This document shows positions 8,645-17,592 of a DNA stretch of 64,000 bases, one piece after another. The notes under the pieces were generated by a model. It was not told where the DNA came from. It saw only the letters and a list, made by a program, of their open reading frames with translations, and made no database searches. Numbering within the stretch: the stretch's first letter is position 1; every line of letters begins with the position of its first letter. This DNA is from Virgisporangium ochraceum. Its GTDB lineage: Bacteria; Actinomycetota; Actinomycetes; Mycobacteriales; Micromonosporaceae. The translations under genes were made by a program, and so were the position numbers. The DNA is taken from assembly GCF_016863655.1 (NCBI RefSeq), contig NZ_BOPH01000098.1, forward strand, positions 104,582-168,581, read 5' to 3'.

Positions 8645-9574
8645 CTACCGTTCGGGAAGGTCGATCACGGTGATGGTGTCCGCGCCCGCCACAGCGAGAC
8701 GGGTACCGTCCGGACGCAGCGCGACCACCGGGCTCGGCAGGTGGCTGACGCCGTAACAGCCCGTCCACCGCCCGGTGCCGACCTCCGGCCACTCGGCGAC
8801 CACCCGCCCCGACACGACGTCGACCAGCCGGGGATGCCCGTGCAACGCGACGACCTGCTCGCCGCGCGGCACGATCACCCCGGCCTCGAACCCGAGCGCC
8901 GACCGGTGCAGCCAGGCCCCCGCACCGATCGACCACACCCCGACCTGCGCCCGACCGAGCTGGTCGTCGTCGGCGTCGTCCTCGTCGTCGGCCGACGTGG
9001 TGACGACGATCCGGTCGGCGTCGAGCCAGCAGGCGTTCGCCCCCTCCGCGCCGACCGCGCGGTGGAACGGAACCACGCCGAATCCGTCGAGCGTGCCCGG
9101 ATCGGCGACCGCCCGCGGCAACGAGAACGCCAACGCCACCCCGTACGGCTGCCACACCCACCCGACGGCGAGCAGATGGTTCCCGTCCGGACTGACCGAC
9201 AACCGCGAATGGAACACGTCGATCGGCTCCCGCTCCCCGCCGGTGAGCCGCTCTCCGGACCACAGATCGTCGACGTGCAGCGTGTCGTACCGGGTGGGGC
9301 AGTGGACGACGACCTCCCGCCCGTCGGCCATCCTCCCCACCGCGACCGGATAGTCGTAGTCGGCGGCGTGGTAGTAGCTGCGGTCGAGCTCCCGGACGAG
9401 CTCCGGACCGTCGAGCAGCAACGCCTTGGTGCCCCGCTCCACGTAGAGCACCCGGTACCGCCCGTCGGCCGAGGTCACGCTCTGCCCGAACGGACCCCCG
9501 AACACCCGGGACGGCTCCTGCTCCACCGGAGTGCCGTCGGACGCCCACCGCAGCGGCCCACTCTCGGGCGCCAC
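8645..9574 (-). CDS. Hypothetical beta-propeller-like protein
   Basis: A 309-residue protein with repeated SxDG-type blade motifs (SADGRYRVLYVE, SPDGNHLLAVGW, RPDGTRLAVAG), suggesting a WD40/TolB-like propeller. There is no signal peptide or membrane segment. An acidic run (DDEDDADDD) sits around residue 205. The GTG start at 9574 is the first in-frame start after a stop; no good ribosome site is visible and the N-terminus may have been lost. It is convergent with the phosphotransferase, 38 bases apart. Function unknown. Confidence 0.6.
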   Translation of the reverse strand: MAPESGPLRWASDGTPVEQEPSRVFGGPFGQSVTSADGRYRVLYVERGTKALLLDGPELVRELDRSYYHAADYDYPVAVGRMADGREVVVHCPTRYDTLHVDDLWSGERLTGGEREPIDVFHSRLSVSPDGNHLLAVGWVWQPYGVALAFSLPRAVADPGTLDGFGVVPFHRAVGAEGANACWLDADRIVVTTSADDEDDADDDQLGRAQVGVWSIGAGAWLHRSALGFEAGVIVPRGEQVVALHGHPRLVDVVSGRVVAEWPEVGTGRWTGCYGVSHLPSPVVALRPDGTRLAVAGADTITVIDLPER

Positions 9575-9904
9575 GAGTTCGTCGCCGTCTCAGGCGAGGG
9601 CCGGCACCTTCCGGTCGACGGGTATCACGAGCACCGGCGAACCGTAACCGACCCGGTGAGCGGTGGCACACGTGTTACCCGCTGCCCTCACGGTGACCAC
9701 CCCTCCTCCTCCTTGGACGCATGCCGCGCCGCAGATACACCATGTGCTCCCGAAACCCTGCTCGATCGCGCGGATGCCCGTCCCGGAAAGCCTTTCGCGT
9801 GAACGCGCCCGTGTCGGTAGGGCAGGCTCCGGCTCGTTGGTGGGGATTTCCTCACCGTCTCCAGACGGAAGCCAACGATGGTTCGCGTCGGTAGCGTGGC
9901 CGCC
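9575..9904. other. Intergenic region without a supported gene
   Basis: About 330 bases between divergent genes. Short open frames exist on both strands but none has a family signature, a ribosome site or convincing codon bias. It presumably carries the promoters for the propeller-like gene and the sarcosine-oxidase-like gene; I see no clear palindrome or tRNA. Confidence 0.5.
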
Positions 9905-11056
9905 ATGAACGGCTTCGACGTCATCGTGATCGGGCTCGGCGGCATGGGAAGCGCCGCCGCGTACCACCTCGCCGCCCGTGGTCGGCGGGTGCTGGGGCTG
10001 GAACGGTTCGGGCCCGCGCACGACAGGGGATCCAGCCACGGTGACTCGCGGATCACGCGGCAGGCCTACTTCGAAGACCCCGCCTACGTGCCGTTACTGC
10101 TGCGCGCGCACGAGCTGTGGGACACGCTGGCCCGTGACAGCGGCCGCGACGTCATCACGCTCACCGGCGGCATCATGATCGGCCCACCGGCCAGCACCAC
10201 CGTCGCCGGCAGCCGGCGCAGCGCCGAGCAGTGGGACCTGCCGCACGAGGTGCTCGGCGCCGCCGACATCCGGCGGCGGTTCCCGACGCTGACGCCGGGC
10301 CCCGACGACATCGCGCTGTACGAGGACAACGCCGGGTTCGTGCGTCCGGAGGAGACGGTGCGCGCCCACCTCGACCTGGCCGGCCGTCACGGTGCCGACC
10401 TGCGCTTCCACGAGCCGGTGCGGCGTTGGAAGACGTCGTCCGGCGGCGTGGAGGTCGTCACCGACAAGGGCACCTACACCGCCGGGCACCTCGTGATCTG
10501 CCCCGGCGCGTGGGCGCCCGAGCTGCTGGCCGACCTCGGCGTCACGTTCACGATCGAGCGGCAGGTGCTGTACTGGTTCGCGCCGGCCGGCGGCGTCGAG
10601 CCGTTCCGGCCCGGCCGTCATCCGATCTACGTCTGGGAGGACGCCGGGGGCACGCAGCTGTACGGTTTTCCGGCCATCGACGGTCCCGACGACGGGGTGA
10701 AGGTGGCGTTCTTCCGCGGCGGCCGAACGTGCACCGCCGACACGATCGACCGGGTCGTGGCCGACACCGAGGTCGCGGCGATGGCCGCACACCTGCGCGG
10801 GCGGATCCCCGACCTGCCGGACCGGTTCCTCCGCGCGTCGACGTGCATGTACACGAACACGGCCGACGAGCACTTCGTGATCGCCCCGCACCCGGCCCAC
10901 GAGCACGTGACGGTAGCGTGCGGCTTCTCCGGCCACGGGTTCAAGTTCGTGCCGGTGGTGGGCGAGATCCTGGCCGACCTCGCGACGGAGGGCTCCACGC
11001 GGCACCCGGTCGCGCTCTTCGACCCGGGCCGCTTCGGTCGGGGCGCGCCCGGGTGA
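9905..11056 (+). CDS. Sarcosine oxidase / N-methyltryptophan oxidase-like flavoenzyme
   Basis: Monomeric FAD amine oxidase (MSOX/MTOX family) that oxidises N-methyl amino acids, giving formaldehyde and hydrogen peroxide. The dinucleotide motif GLGGMGSAAAYHLAARG starts at residue 10. DRGSSHGDSRITR follows as in the family. The C-terminal CMYTNTADEHFVI carries the Cys that binds FAD covalently in family members. VACGFSGHGFKFVPVVGE is the FAD-binding C-terminal strand region. The 383-residue length is normal. ATG 9905 is chosen because it gives the canonical MNGFDVIVIG start. The exact substrate cannot be told. It is convergent with the AAA+ gene, 9 bases apart. Confidence 0.88.
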   Translation: MNGFDVIVIGLGGMGSAAAYHLAARGRRVLGLERFGPAHDRGSSHGDSRITRQAYFEDPAYVPLLLRAHELWDTLARDSGRDVITLTGGIMIGPPASTTVAGSRRSAEQWDLPHEVLGAADIRRRFPTLTPGPDDIALYEDNAGFVRPEETVRAHLDLAGRHGADLRFHEPVRRWKTSSGGVEVVTDKGTYTAGHLVICPGAWAPELLADLGVTFTIERQVLYWFAPAGGVEPFRPGRHPIYVWEDAGGTQLYGFPAIDGPDDGVKVAFFRGGRTCTADTIDRVVADTEVAAMAAHLRGRIPDLPDRFLRASTCMYTNTADEHFVIAPHPAHEHVTVACGFSGHGFKFVPVVGEILADLATEGSTRHPVALFDPGRFGRGAPG

Positions 11057-11065
11057 CGGCGGGTC

Positions 11066-12829
11066 TCAGATGTGGCGGCGCATGCCGGCCAGGGCGTCGA
11101 GCAGGTCCCGCTGGGTGATCGGGCTCGCCGCGCCGTAGCGGGCCTCGGCCATCGCCTTGGCCATGCGGACGCGGCGCAGCAGTTCGCGGAGGTCGGCGCC
11201 GGTCATGCCGGGGGTGACGTTGGCGAGCTCGACGACGTTGACGTCGTCGGCGAACATGCGGAACCCGTCGGTCTCGTGGTCGGCGATCAGTTGACGGAGC
11301 ATGCCGGTGAGGATCTGGGCGCGACCGGTCGCGCTGGGTAGGGGAACGGACAGCTTGACGTCGAAGCGGCCGGAGCGGATCAGGGACTCGTCGACCTTGT
11401 CGGGGAAGTTGGTGGTGGCTACGACGATCACATTGGGGTTCTCGGCGATGAGGGTGTTCATCTCCTGCTTGAAGATGCCGGCGACCGAGTTGACCATCTG
11501 GTCGGCGGAGTGGTCGGGCGCGCCGACGTAGCTGATGATGCTGTCGAACTCGTCGAACAGGAGCACGGTCGGTGTCCGGTAGCGGCGGGCCTCGGCGAAG
11601 ATCTCCTTGATGTTCCGCTCGGAGCTGCCCACCCACTTGTTGAGGATGTCGGGGGTGCGTACCTCGCGGAGCCGGCCGCCGATCTCGGCCGCCAGGGCCT
11701 TGGCCAGCGTGGTCTTGCCGGTACCGGGTGGACCGTAGAACAGCAGGCCCTGCGGGCGGCGGGTACCCCAGCGGGCCATCGCGGCCGGGTGGTTGAACGA
11801 GTCGGCCACCTCGCGGAGCTGGGCGACCACGTGGTCCATGCCGCCGATCTGGTCGAGGCGCAGCACGTCGGAGCCGGGCAGGATCGACCGGCCGCCGGGG
11901 TAGCGGCTGAGGCGGATTCGCCGTCCCGTCCAGAAGTCGGCATCGTCGCCGGCGTTGGACATCCGGACGGCCACCGTCAGAAGGATGCGGGTGAACGCGG
12001 CGAGCTGGCCCGCGTCGGCCAAGGCGGCCGGCACGGTGGCGGAGACGGTCAGGGTGCGCGGCCCGGTGGCGGCGAGGGTGGCGACCATGCCGGTATCAGC
12101 GTCGACGACGGTGCCCGCGGCCGGCTGCTCGGCCGGCTGCTCGGCCGACTGCTCTGCCGACCGGACAGTGCCGGCCGGCTTGCCCGGGCCGCCCCAAGTA
12201 GTCGCGCCCCCGGGCCGATCCGGGCCGCTCGGCGCATGGGGGTCGCCGGGCCACCATGTGCCGTCGGGAGCGGTCGTGCCACCCCGCCAGCCGGAGCCGG
12301 GCAGAGCGTGCCGCGTCCCGCCCCGGCCGGCGCGGCCGGCGGCCGGGCTTCCCGCGGCCGGGTTACCCGCGGCTGGGTTACCCGCGGCTGGGTTACCCAC
12401 GGGGGAGCGTCCAGCGGCGGAGTAGGCGGCTGCTTCCCGGGCGGCGGCTTCGCGGAGGGCGGCTTCGCGGCGCTCGCGGCGGTCGCGGTAGGCGGCGTAG
12501 CCGAGGACTGTCAGCGTGACCAGGCCAGCCACGCCGCCCAACAGCATCGCCACGGCGGTGGCGGGGAGCATGGCGTGGCCGAGGTCCTCGGGGCGGGTGA
12601 ACGGCCGGCGGGGCACCGCCGTGACCGAGCCGGTCAGGCGGAAGGCGGAGCCGTCGGGCTCCGGGGAGAGGGTCAGGCCGAGGGCGGTGACCGGTGCCGG
12701 CAGGTCGGCCTCGTGCAGCAGGGTGAGCCGGCCCTGGCGGGCCGCGGAGAAGAGCGCCTCGGGGTCGACGATGTCGATCGTGGCGCCCAGGTAGGAGAGG
12801 CTGACCGTCTCGGGGCGGATACCGACCAT
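11066..12829 (-). CDS. Membrane-anchored AAA+ ATPase
   Basis: An N-terminal domain of about 100 residues precedes a transmembrane helix (AVAMLLGGVAGLVTLTVLGY) and a basic, repeat-rich cytoplasmic linker (NPAAG and AEQP-type repeats). The AAA+ module is like FtsH or spastin: Walker A GPPGTGKTTLAKAL near 365, Walker B TVLLFDEFDSII near 421, sensor/arginine-finger region TTNFPDKVDESLIRSGRFD. No protease domain follows, so it is not FtsH; it may remodel or extract membrane proteins. ATG 12829 (MVGIRPETVSLSY) is chosen; an upstream frame to 13003 would run through a GA-rich repeat and look non-coding. The kinase gene lies upstream on the same strand, about 200 bases away. Confidence 0.78.
   Translation of the reverse strand: MVGIRPETVSLSYLGATIDIVDPEALFSAARQGRLTLLHEADLPAPVTALGLTLSPEPDGSAFRLTGSVTAVPRRPFTRPEDLGHAMLPATAVAMLLGGVAGLVTLTVLGYAAYRDRRERREAALREAAAREAAAYSAAGRSPVGNPAAGNPAAGNPAAGSPAAGRAGRGGTRHALPGSGWRGGTTAPDGTWWPGDPHAPSGPDRPGGATTWGGPGKPAGTVRSAEQSAEQPAEQPAAGTVVDADTGMVATLAATGPRTLTVSATVPAALADAGQLAAFTRILLTVAVRMSNAGDDADFWTGRRIRLSRYPGGRSILPGSDVLRLDQIGGMDHVVAQLREVADSFNHPAAMARWGTRRPQGLLFYGPPGTGKTTLAKALAAEIGGRLREVRTPDILNKWVGSSERNIKEIFAEARRYRTPTVLLFDEFDSIISYVGAPDHSADQMVNSVAGIFKQEMNTLIAENPNVIVVATTNFPDKVDESLIRSGRFDVKLSVPLPSATGRAQILTGMLRQLIADHETDGFRMFADDVNVVELANVTPGMTGADLRELLRRVRMAKAMAEARYGAASPITQRDLLDALAGMRRHI
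12340..12405. repeat. 15-bp in-frame minisatellite in the AAA+ gene
   Basis: About four copies of a GGGTTACCCGCGGCT-type 15-mer encode NPAAG/SPAAG pentapeptides in the linker between membrane helix and ATPase domain. A shorter 12-bp repeat (AEQP units) lies nearby at about 12120-12165. Confidence 0.8.
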
Positions 12830-12871
12830 GTGTTCGATAGTGCCACCGCGGCGCGCCGATGGCGCGGCACG

Positions 12872-12908
12872 GAGCGAGAGCAGAGAGCAGAGAGCAGAGA
12901 GCAGGGAA
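12872..12908. repeat. GA-rich 7-bp tandem repeat upstream of the AAA+ gene
   Basis: Four to five head-to-tail copies of a CAGAGAG heptamer stand out in otherwise GC-rich DNA. They lie 40-80 bases upstream of the AAA+ start, in the 198-base gap after the kinase gene. They could affect promoter spacing or mRNA structure. Confidence 0.8.
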
Positions 12909-13027
12909 TGCGGCGCGCCGCGCAGATCAGCGCCGGGGCGCGCGGCAGGAGCCAGTGGCGAGGAGACGGGGGCGAGCAGGAGACAGGGGCGAGCAGGAGT
13001 CACCCGCGCGCCGGAGACGCGGGCTCG

Positions 13028-14635
13028 TCAGGGAGCGGCCACGTCCGGGTTGATGCGGGGGATGCCGTTGTTGCAGCGGCTCTTGAACGTCACGCGGCCG
13101 GAGGTGCCCGTCTCGAACCGGATGTTGACCTGCTCGGCCGGGCCCGGGTTGACCCGGGTGACGTTCCAGCCCGCCGCCGCGTTGTAGGCGACGATCTGGG
13201 CGACCTCGCCGACGCACCGGACCGTGACGGAGTTGCCGTACTCGGAGGCCGAGCGTTCCTGCCACTGGGGGTCCGGCGGGTCGGTCTCGGTGGGGCCCGG
13301 CTGGTTGTACGGGCCGGTCGTCGGGGTGCCCGGGACCGGGGCGGGCGGCGTCTGGGTGCCGATCGGAGGGAGGGCGCCGTTCGGCAGGGGCGCGCCGCCG
13401 TTGGGAGGAGTGTTCGCCGTCGCGTTCGGGGGCGCCGTGCCGCCCACACCGGAGCCGCCGGCGGAGGAGGAGCCGGTGGGCTGGCCGGCGGTCGGGACCT
13501 CGCCGCCGGTCGACGGGCCCGCCGTCCGCCGGTCGGCGTCGTCGGCGCCGACGTTGGCGGCGGCGACCGCCGCCACCAGGATCACGGCGATCGCGGCGGC
13601 GGCCATCGTGACGAGTCGGGCGCGCCGGCGGGGGCCGCGGCCGCCGAAGGGACGGGCACCGAAGGGACGGGCACCGAACGGACCGGCACCGAACGGACCG
13701 GCGCCGGAGCCGGCCCCGAGAAGACGGCCACCGGACCGGGAACCAGAACGGCTGCCGGGGCGCGTCACGGGTACCGGCGTCAGATCCACGGAGATCGTGG
13801 CGGCGGCGGCCGTCAGGATGTCGGCGACGTCGGCTGCGGGGGGACGGTCGGCGGGCTCCTTGAGGAGGCACGCCTCGCAGGCGGCGATCACGTCGGAGGG
13901 CAGGCCGGTCAGCGGGGGCAGCGGCTCGGGCTCGGTGTACATGTGCGCCACGAGCATCTGGGTCGTCGACTCCGCCGGCCACGGCATGTACCCGGCCAGC
14001 ATCCGGTACAGCAGCACACCCAGGCCGTAGACATCGGTGCCGGCGACCACGGCACCACCGGACAGGCGCTCCGGCGCGACGTACGCCGGCGTCCCGAAGA
14101 GGACCCCGCCCTGCTCCGTCAGGTCGCCGACGACAGCGGCGACACCGAAGTCGACCACCTTCGCGGTGCCGTTGGCCAGGATCATGACGTTGGCGGGCTT
14201 CACGTCACGGTGGACGATGTCCTGCTCGTGAGCGGCGGCGAGGCCGCTCGCGATCTGGGCGCAGATCTTGAGGACCCGCGACAGCGGCAACGGTCCGTCG
14301 TCGAGGAGCTCGGCCAGGGTCTGGCCGCTGAGCAGCTCCATGACGATGTAGGGCACCCGCTCGCCACCGGGGCGCAACGACTCGCCGTAGTCGAAGATGC
14401 CGGCGATGTTCGGATGGGCGAGACGGGCGGCCGCCTGCGCCTCGGCACGCACACGCTGGCGGAACGTCGGGTCGGCGACGAACCGGGGCGACAGCAGCTT
14501 CACCGCGACATGCCGGTCGAGGACCTCGTCCCACGCCCGCCAGACGACGGACATGCCTCCTTCGCCGAGCCGCTCGACGAGGCGGTAGCGCCCACCGAGC
14601 ATGTCCGCCGCATCCACGGCGTGATTGTGCACCAT
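13028..14635 (-). CDS. Receptor-like Ser/Thr protein kinase (PknB family)
   Basis: The N-terminal Hanks-type kinase domain (about 12-275) has the glycine loop LGEGGMSVVWRAW, the ATP Lys in VAVKLL, catalytic loop IVHRDVKPANVM, VVDFGVAAV (DFG) and FGTPAYVAPERL. A Pro/Arg-rich linker with GARPF/GAGPF pentapeptides leads to a transmembrane helix (about 343-365, MAAAAIAVILVAAVAAANVG). The extracellular part is Pro/Gly/Thr-rich and ends in a small domain of about 75 residues with two Cys (VTVRCVGEV; FKSRCNNGIP). It has no PASTA repeats, so it is not PknB proper. It may phosphorylate or be regulated with the neighbouring AAA+ protein; that link is inferred from position only. Confidence 0.9.
   Translation of the reverse strand: MVHNHAVDAADMLGGRYRLVERLGEGGMSVVWRAWDEVLDRHVAVKLLSPRFVADPTFRQRVRAEAQAAARLAHPNIAGIFDYGESLRPGGERVPYIVMELLSGQTLAELLDDGPLPLSRVLKICAQIASGLAAAHEQDIVHRDVKPANVMILANGTAKVVDFGVAAVVGDLTEQGGVLFGTPAYVAPERLSGGAVVAGTDVYGLGVLLYRMLAGYMPWPAESTTQMLVAHMYTEPEPLPPLTGLPSDVIAACEACLLKEPADRPPAADVADILTAAAATISVDLTPVPVTRPGSRSGSRSGGRLLGAGSGAGPFGAGPFGARPFGARPFGGRGPRRRARLVTMAAAAIAVILVAAVAAANVGADDADRRTAGPSTGGEVPTAGQPTGSSSAGGSGVGGTAPPNATANTPPNGGAPLPNGALPPIGTQTPPAPVPGTPTTGPYNQPGPTETDPPDPQWQERSASEYGNSVTVRCVGEVAQIVAYNAAAGWNVTRVNPGPAEQVNIRFETGTSGRVTFKSRCNNGIPRINPDVAAP
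13645..13712. repeat. 15-bp in-frame minisatellite in the kinase gene
   Basis: About four copies of GGGACGGGCACCGAA/CGGACCGGCACCGAA encode GARPFGARPF and GAGPFGAGPF units in the juxtamembrane linker, immediately before the basic stop-transfer and membrane helix. Confidence 0.8.
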
Positions 14636-14817
14636 GCGGGAGCGCCCCTACATCCATCGATTCCTAGCTGTTAGCGAATCGAACCGTACTCCCGGTGCCG
14701 AGATGGCCGAACGGCCACCTCGTCCCACCTCGCGGTCGCGGCCCGCAGGGTGACCGGCCACGGCCAGTGGGGGTGATCGGTCCGCGGGGTGACCGGTCGT
14801 GATGGCTGACGGCCGCC

Positions 14818-15987
14818 TCAGGCGACCTCGCGGTCGCGGCCGGCCAGGTGACCGGCGACCAGTTGGCCGGCCATGACCAGCAGCATGAACGCCAACGGCG
14901 CCGACCACCCGCCCGTGTGGTCGTAGAGGACCCCGACGAGCAGCGGGCCCGGGATGGAGATCAGGTAGCCGGTGCTCTGGGCGAACGCCGACAGGCGCAC
15001 CACCGCCGCACCGGTGCGGCCGCGCAGGCCGATCATGGTCAGGGCCAGGGGGAAGGAGCAGTTGGCGACCCCGAGCAGCACCGCCCACACCCACGCCCCG
15101 CCGTTGGGTGCCCACCACAGACCGGCGTAGGCGGCCATGCCGACCAGCACCAGGCCCACCGCGATACCGCTCTGGTTCGGCAACCGGCCGGCCAGCGACG
15201 ACAGCACGATCGACAGCGGCACCCCGAGCAACGAGGTCACCGCGAACAGCACCCCGGCCGTGGTGGCCGACAGGCCGGCGTCGCGGAACATCTGGGGCAG
15301 CCAGCCGATGATCACGTACGCGGAGGTGGCCTGCAGGCCGAAGTAGCAGGCCAGGGCCCACGCGACCGGACTTCGCACCATTGGGGCCGCCACCTCCCCG
15401 GACACCTCTTGAGTGGCGACGGTGCTGTGCCGGTCACCTCTCAGGCTGAACCACGGCGGCACGGACAGGGCCGCGAGCAGTGCCCACACCCCCAGGCCGA
15501 CCCTCCAGTCGCCGCCGAACGCGGCCGCGACCGGCACCGTCACCCCGGCGGCGGCCGTCGCCCCGGCATTGAGCGCCATCGAGTACCAGCCGGTGACCGC
15601 GCCGACCCGGTCCGGGAAGCGCTCCTTGACCACGGCCGGGAGCAGCACGTTGACCAGCGCGATCCCGGCGAGCGCGACAGCGGTCGCCGCCGCGAAGGCG
15701 GCCGCGCCGGTCGCGAACACCCGCGCCGCGAGGCCGACCACCGCCGCGCTGAGGCCGACCGCCACGACGGTCGCCGCCGTGAAGCGCCGCGCGAGTCGCG
15801 GCGCGGCCGTCCCCACCAGAGCGAAACACGCCACGGGGACCGAGGTCAGCAGGCCGGCCACGGCCGCGCTCATCCCGAGGGCGGCCCGCACCTCCGCGAG
15901 CACCGGCCCGAGGCTGGTGACCGCCGGCCGCATGTTCACCGCGCCGAGCAGCAACGCGGCCATGGCCAGCCGACGGCTCCTGATCAT
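14818..15987 (-). CDS. CynX/NimT-type MFS transporter
   Basis: A 389-residue, 12-helix major facilitator of the cyanate/nitroimidazole transporter group. The N-terminal helix has the family signature LLGAVNMRPAVTSLGPVLAEV. The loop motif APRLARRF between helices 2 and 3 and the central loop (about 180-210) are typical. ATG 15987 is chosen because it starts exactly before helix 1. Only 34 bases separate it from the divergent ROK regulator, whose start region carries a perfect palindrome, so co-regulation by that regulator is likely. The substrate is unknown. Confidence 0.85.
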   Translation of the reverse strand: MIRSRRLAMAALLLGAVNMRPAVTSLGPVLAEVRAALGMSAAVAGLLTSVPVACFALVGTAAPRLARRFTAATVVAVGLSAAVVGLAARVFATGAAAFAAATAVALAGIALVNVLLPAVVKERFPDRVGAVTGWYSMALNAGATAAAGVTVPVAAAFGGDWRVGLGVWALLAALSVPPWFSLRGDRHSTVATQEVSGEVAAPMVRSPVAWALACYFGLQATSAYVIIGWLPQMFRDAGLSATTAGVLFAVTSLLGVPLSIVLSSLAGRLPNQSGIAVGLVLVGMAAYAGLWWAPNGGAWVWAVLLGVANCSFPLALTMIGLRGRTGAAVVRLSAFAQSTGYLISIPGPLLVGVLYDHTGGWSAPLAFMLLVMAGQLVAGHLAGRDREVA

Positions 15988-16021
15988 GGGCCAACCATCG
16001 CACGGGCGTGTGGCAGGGTTG

Positions 16022-17209
16022 ATGGCGATGTCACGAAACGTTTCGGAGGCCGTCCGGCAGCGCAACCTCGGTACGCTGCTGCGCCTGGTGCACGTCGGCG
16101 GGCCGGCTTCGCGCTCGACGCTCGCCCGGCGGATGGGGCTCAACCGGAGCACGATCATGGCGTTGACCGGCGAACTCACGTCGGCCGGGCTGATCTCGGA
16201 GGACCGGCCCCATGTGTCGGGACGCGCGGGGCGGCCCTCGATCGTCGTGCGTCCGTCGTGCGACCGGGTGTACGTCCTGGCCTTCGACGTGGCCGTCGAC
16301 CGGCTCGTGGCGGCGCGGGTCGGGCTCGGCGGGATCGTGCTCGACCGGCGGGTCGCCGTGCGGCGTCGGGCCGGGGCCGACCTCGACGACGTGGTGTCCG
16401 TTCTGGCGTCATTCGGACGATCGCTGCACGCGGCGGCGCCGGCCGACGCCGTGTGCGCCGGCGTGGGCGCGTCGTACTGCGGGATGGTGCGGCCCGACGA
16501 CGGCATGGTGCACTTCGCCCCCGACATGGGCTGGGTCGACCAGGCGTTCGGGACGTCGCTGTCCGACGCGCTCGGCCTCGGGCTGCCCGTGGTGGTGGGC
16601 AACGAGGCCCACCTCGGCGCCCGGGCGGAGCACCTGCGCGGGGCGGGGGTCGGGTTCAAGAACCTGGTCTACCTGCACGGCGATGTCGGGGTCGGCGGCG
16701 GGATCATCGTCGACGGGCGGCTGCTCGACGGCGAGGCCGGGTACGGGTGCGAGCTCGGACATATCGTGCTGAACCCGGTGGGCGGGCGGGCGTGCAACTG
16801 CGGGTCGCACGGGTGCCTGGAGGCGGAGGTCGGCGAGCGGGCGCTGCTCGACCTGGCCGGGCGGCCGTCGTCGCTGTACGGGCGGTCGGCGGTGCGGTCG
16901 GTGGTCGACGCCGCGGCCTCCGGTGAGGACGCCGCCTGCCGGGCTCTGCGCGAGGTCGGTGACTGGCTGGGCATCGGCGTGGCGAACCTGATCAACCTGT
17001 TCAACCCGGGGGTGGTCATCTTCGGGGGGATGCTGCGCGACGTCTACCCGTCGTGCGCGGAGCAGGTGCAGGCGCGGATCGCGAACAACGTGCTGGCGGT
17101 GTCGCGCGAGGTGCGGCTGTGCGTGTCGGCTTTGGGTGACGACGCGTGCCTGGTCGGGGCGTCGGAGCTGGCGTTCGCCGGGCTGATCGCTAACCCGTTG
17201 CCGCGTTGA
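16022..17209 (+). CDS. ROK-family transcriptional regulator
   Basis: A 395-residue repressor of the NagC/XylR type. The N-terminal winged HTH (about 15-75) includes RQRNLGTLLRLVHVGGPASRS and LNRSTIMALTGELTSAGLI. The sugar-kinase-like domain follows, with VGNEAHLGARAEHL, YLHGDVGVGGGIIVDG and the zinc motif CNCGSHGCLEAEVG. Whether it binds a sugar is not shown. ATG 16022 and ATG 16028 are both possible starts. It is divergent from a CynX-like transporter and overlaps the YjbR gene tail-to-tail by 20 bases. Confidence 0.9.
   Translation: MAMSRNVSEAVRQRNLGTLLRLVHVGGPASRSTLARRMGLNRSTIMALTGELTSAGLISEDRPHVSGRAGRPSIVVRPSCDRVYVLAFDVAVDRLVAARVGLGGIVLDRRVAVRRRAGADLDDVVSVLASFGRSLHAAAPADAVCAGVGASYCGMVRPDDGMVHFAPDMGWVDQAFGTSLSDALGLGLPVVVGNEAHLGARAEHLRGAGVGFKNLVYLHGDVGVGGGIIVDGRLLDGEAGYGCELGHIVLNPVGGRACNCGSHGCLEAEVGERALLDLAGRPSSLYGRSAVRSVVDAAASGEDAACRALREVGDWLGIGVANLINLFNPGVVIFGGMLRDVYPSCAEQVQARIANNVLAVSREVRLCVSALGDDACLVGASELAFAGLIANPLPR
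16034..16045. promoter_or_regulatory. Perfect 12-bp palindrome CGAAACGTTTCG, putative ROK operator
   Basis: The sequence lies inside codons 5-8 of the ROK gene (counting from 16022) and about 47 bases from the divergent transporter start. Palindromes with an AACGTT centre are common for LacI-like and sugar-responsive regulators. The position would let the ROK protein repress itself and the transporter. Confidence 0.5.
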
Positions 17210-17588
17210 GTTTCGCGACCCGCCGCGGGCCGGCGGTCTGGCGGTAGCTGGCGTCGAGCAGTTCGTTGATCTCCGCCCAGTCGGTGTCCTCGTCGAGGTC
17301 GACGCCGAGCCAGCCGCTCGGGCCGAGGTAGGCGGGGACGTAGCAGCGCCCGTCTTCGAGGAGCGCCTCCCGCTCGTCGCGCGGCAGGAGGACGACGACG
17401 GAGTGCTCGTGCTGCCGGTACACGCCGTCGACCTTGACCGAGCCGCCGTAGTAGGCGAACACCTTCGTCGTGTAGAAGGCCGGGTGGCCGTGCGAGACCT
17501 TCTCGGCGGCGTCGGGGAACGCGAGGGCGAGCGAGCGGACCCGCTTCAGCAGCGGGTCCCTGTCGTCGAACATGATCGGGTGGCCCAT
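17190..17588 (-). CDS. MmcQ/YjbR-family DNA-binding-fold protein
   Basis: A small (132-residue) protein with the CyaY-like YjbR fold. Recognisable segments are SLALAFPDAAEKVSHGHPAFYTTKVFAYYG, VVVLLPRDEREALLED, CYVPAYLGPSGWLGVDLDED and WAEINELLDASYRQTA. Family members are often annotated as phosphoribosylglycinamide- or DNA-binding, with no firm function. It starts 4 bases after the alpha/beta hydrolase stop and is probably in an operon with it. It ends in TAG inside the ROK gene. Confidence 0.85.
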   Translation of the reverse strand: MGHPIMFDDRDPLLKRVRSLALAFPDAAEKVSHGHPAFYTTKVFAYYGGSVKVDGVYRQHEHSVVVLLPRDEREALLEDGRCYVPAYLGPSGWLGVDLDEDTDWAEINELLDASYRQTAGPRRVAKLNAATG

Positions 17589-17592
17589 GGGT

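Noticed and set aside
9590..10039. Minus-strand ORF between the propeller-like and oxidase genes
   Set aside because: It overlaps the start of the oxidase gene, lacks a ribosome site and shows no family pattern.
12340..12405. Possible CRISPR-like direct repeats
   Set aside because: The 15-bp units are head to tail without spacers and are translated in frame; no cas genes are present.
11510..14674. Very long open frame antisense to the AAA+ and kinase genes
   Set aside because: It mirrors G/C-rich third positions of two genes with clear domains; its translation is low-complexity Arg/Gly/Ala without motifs.
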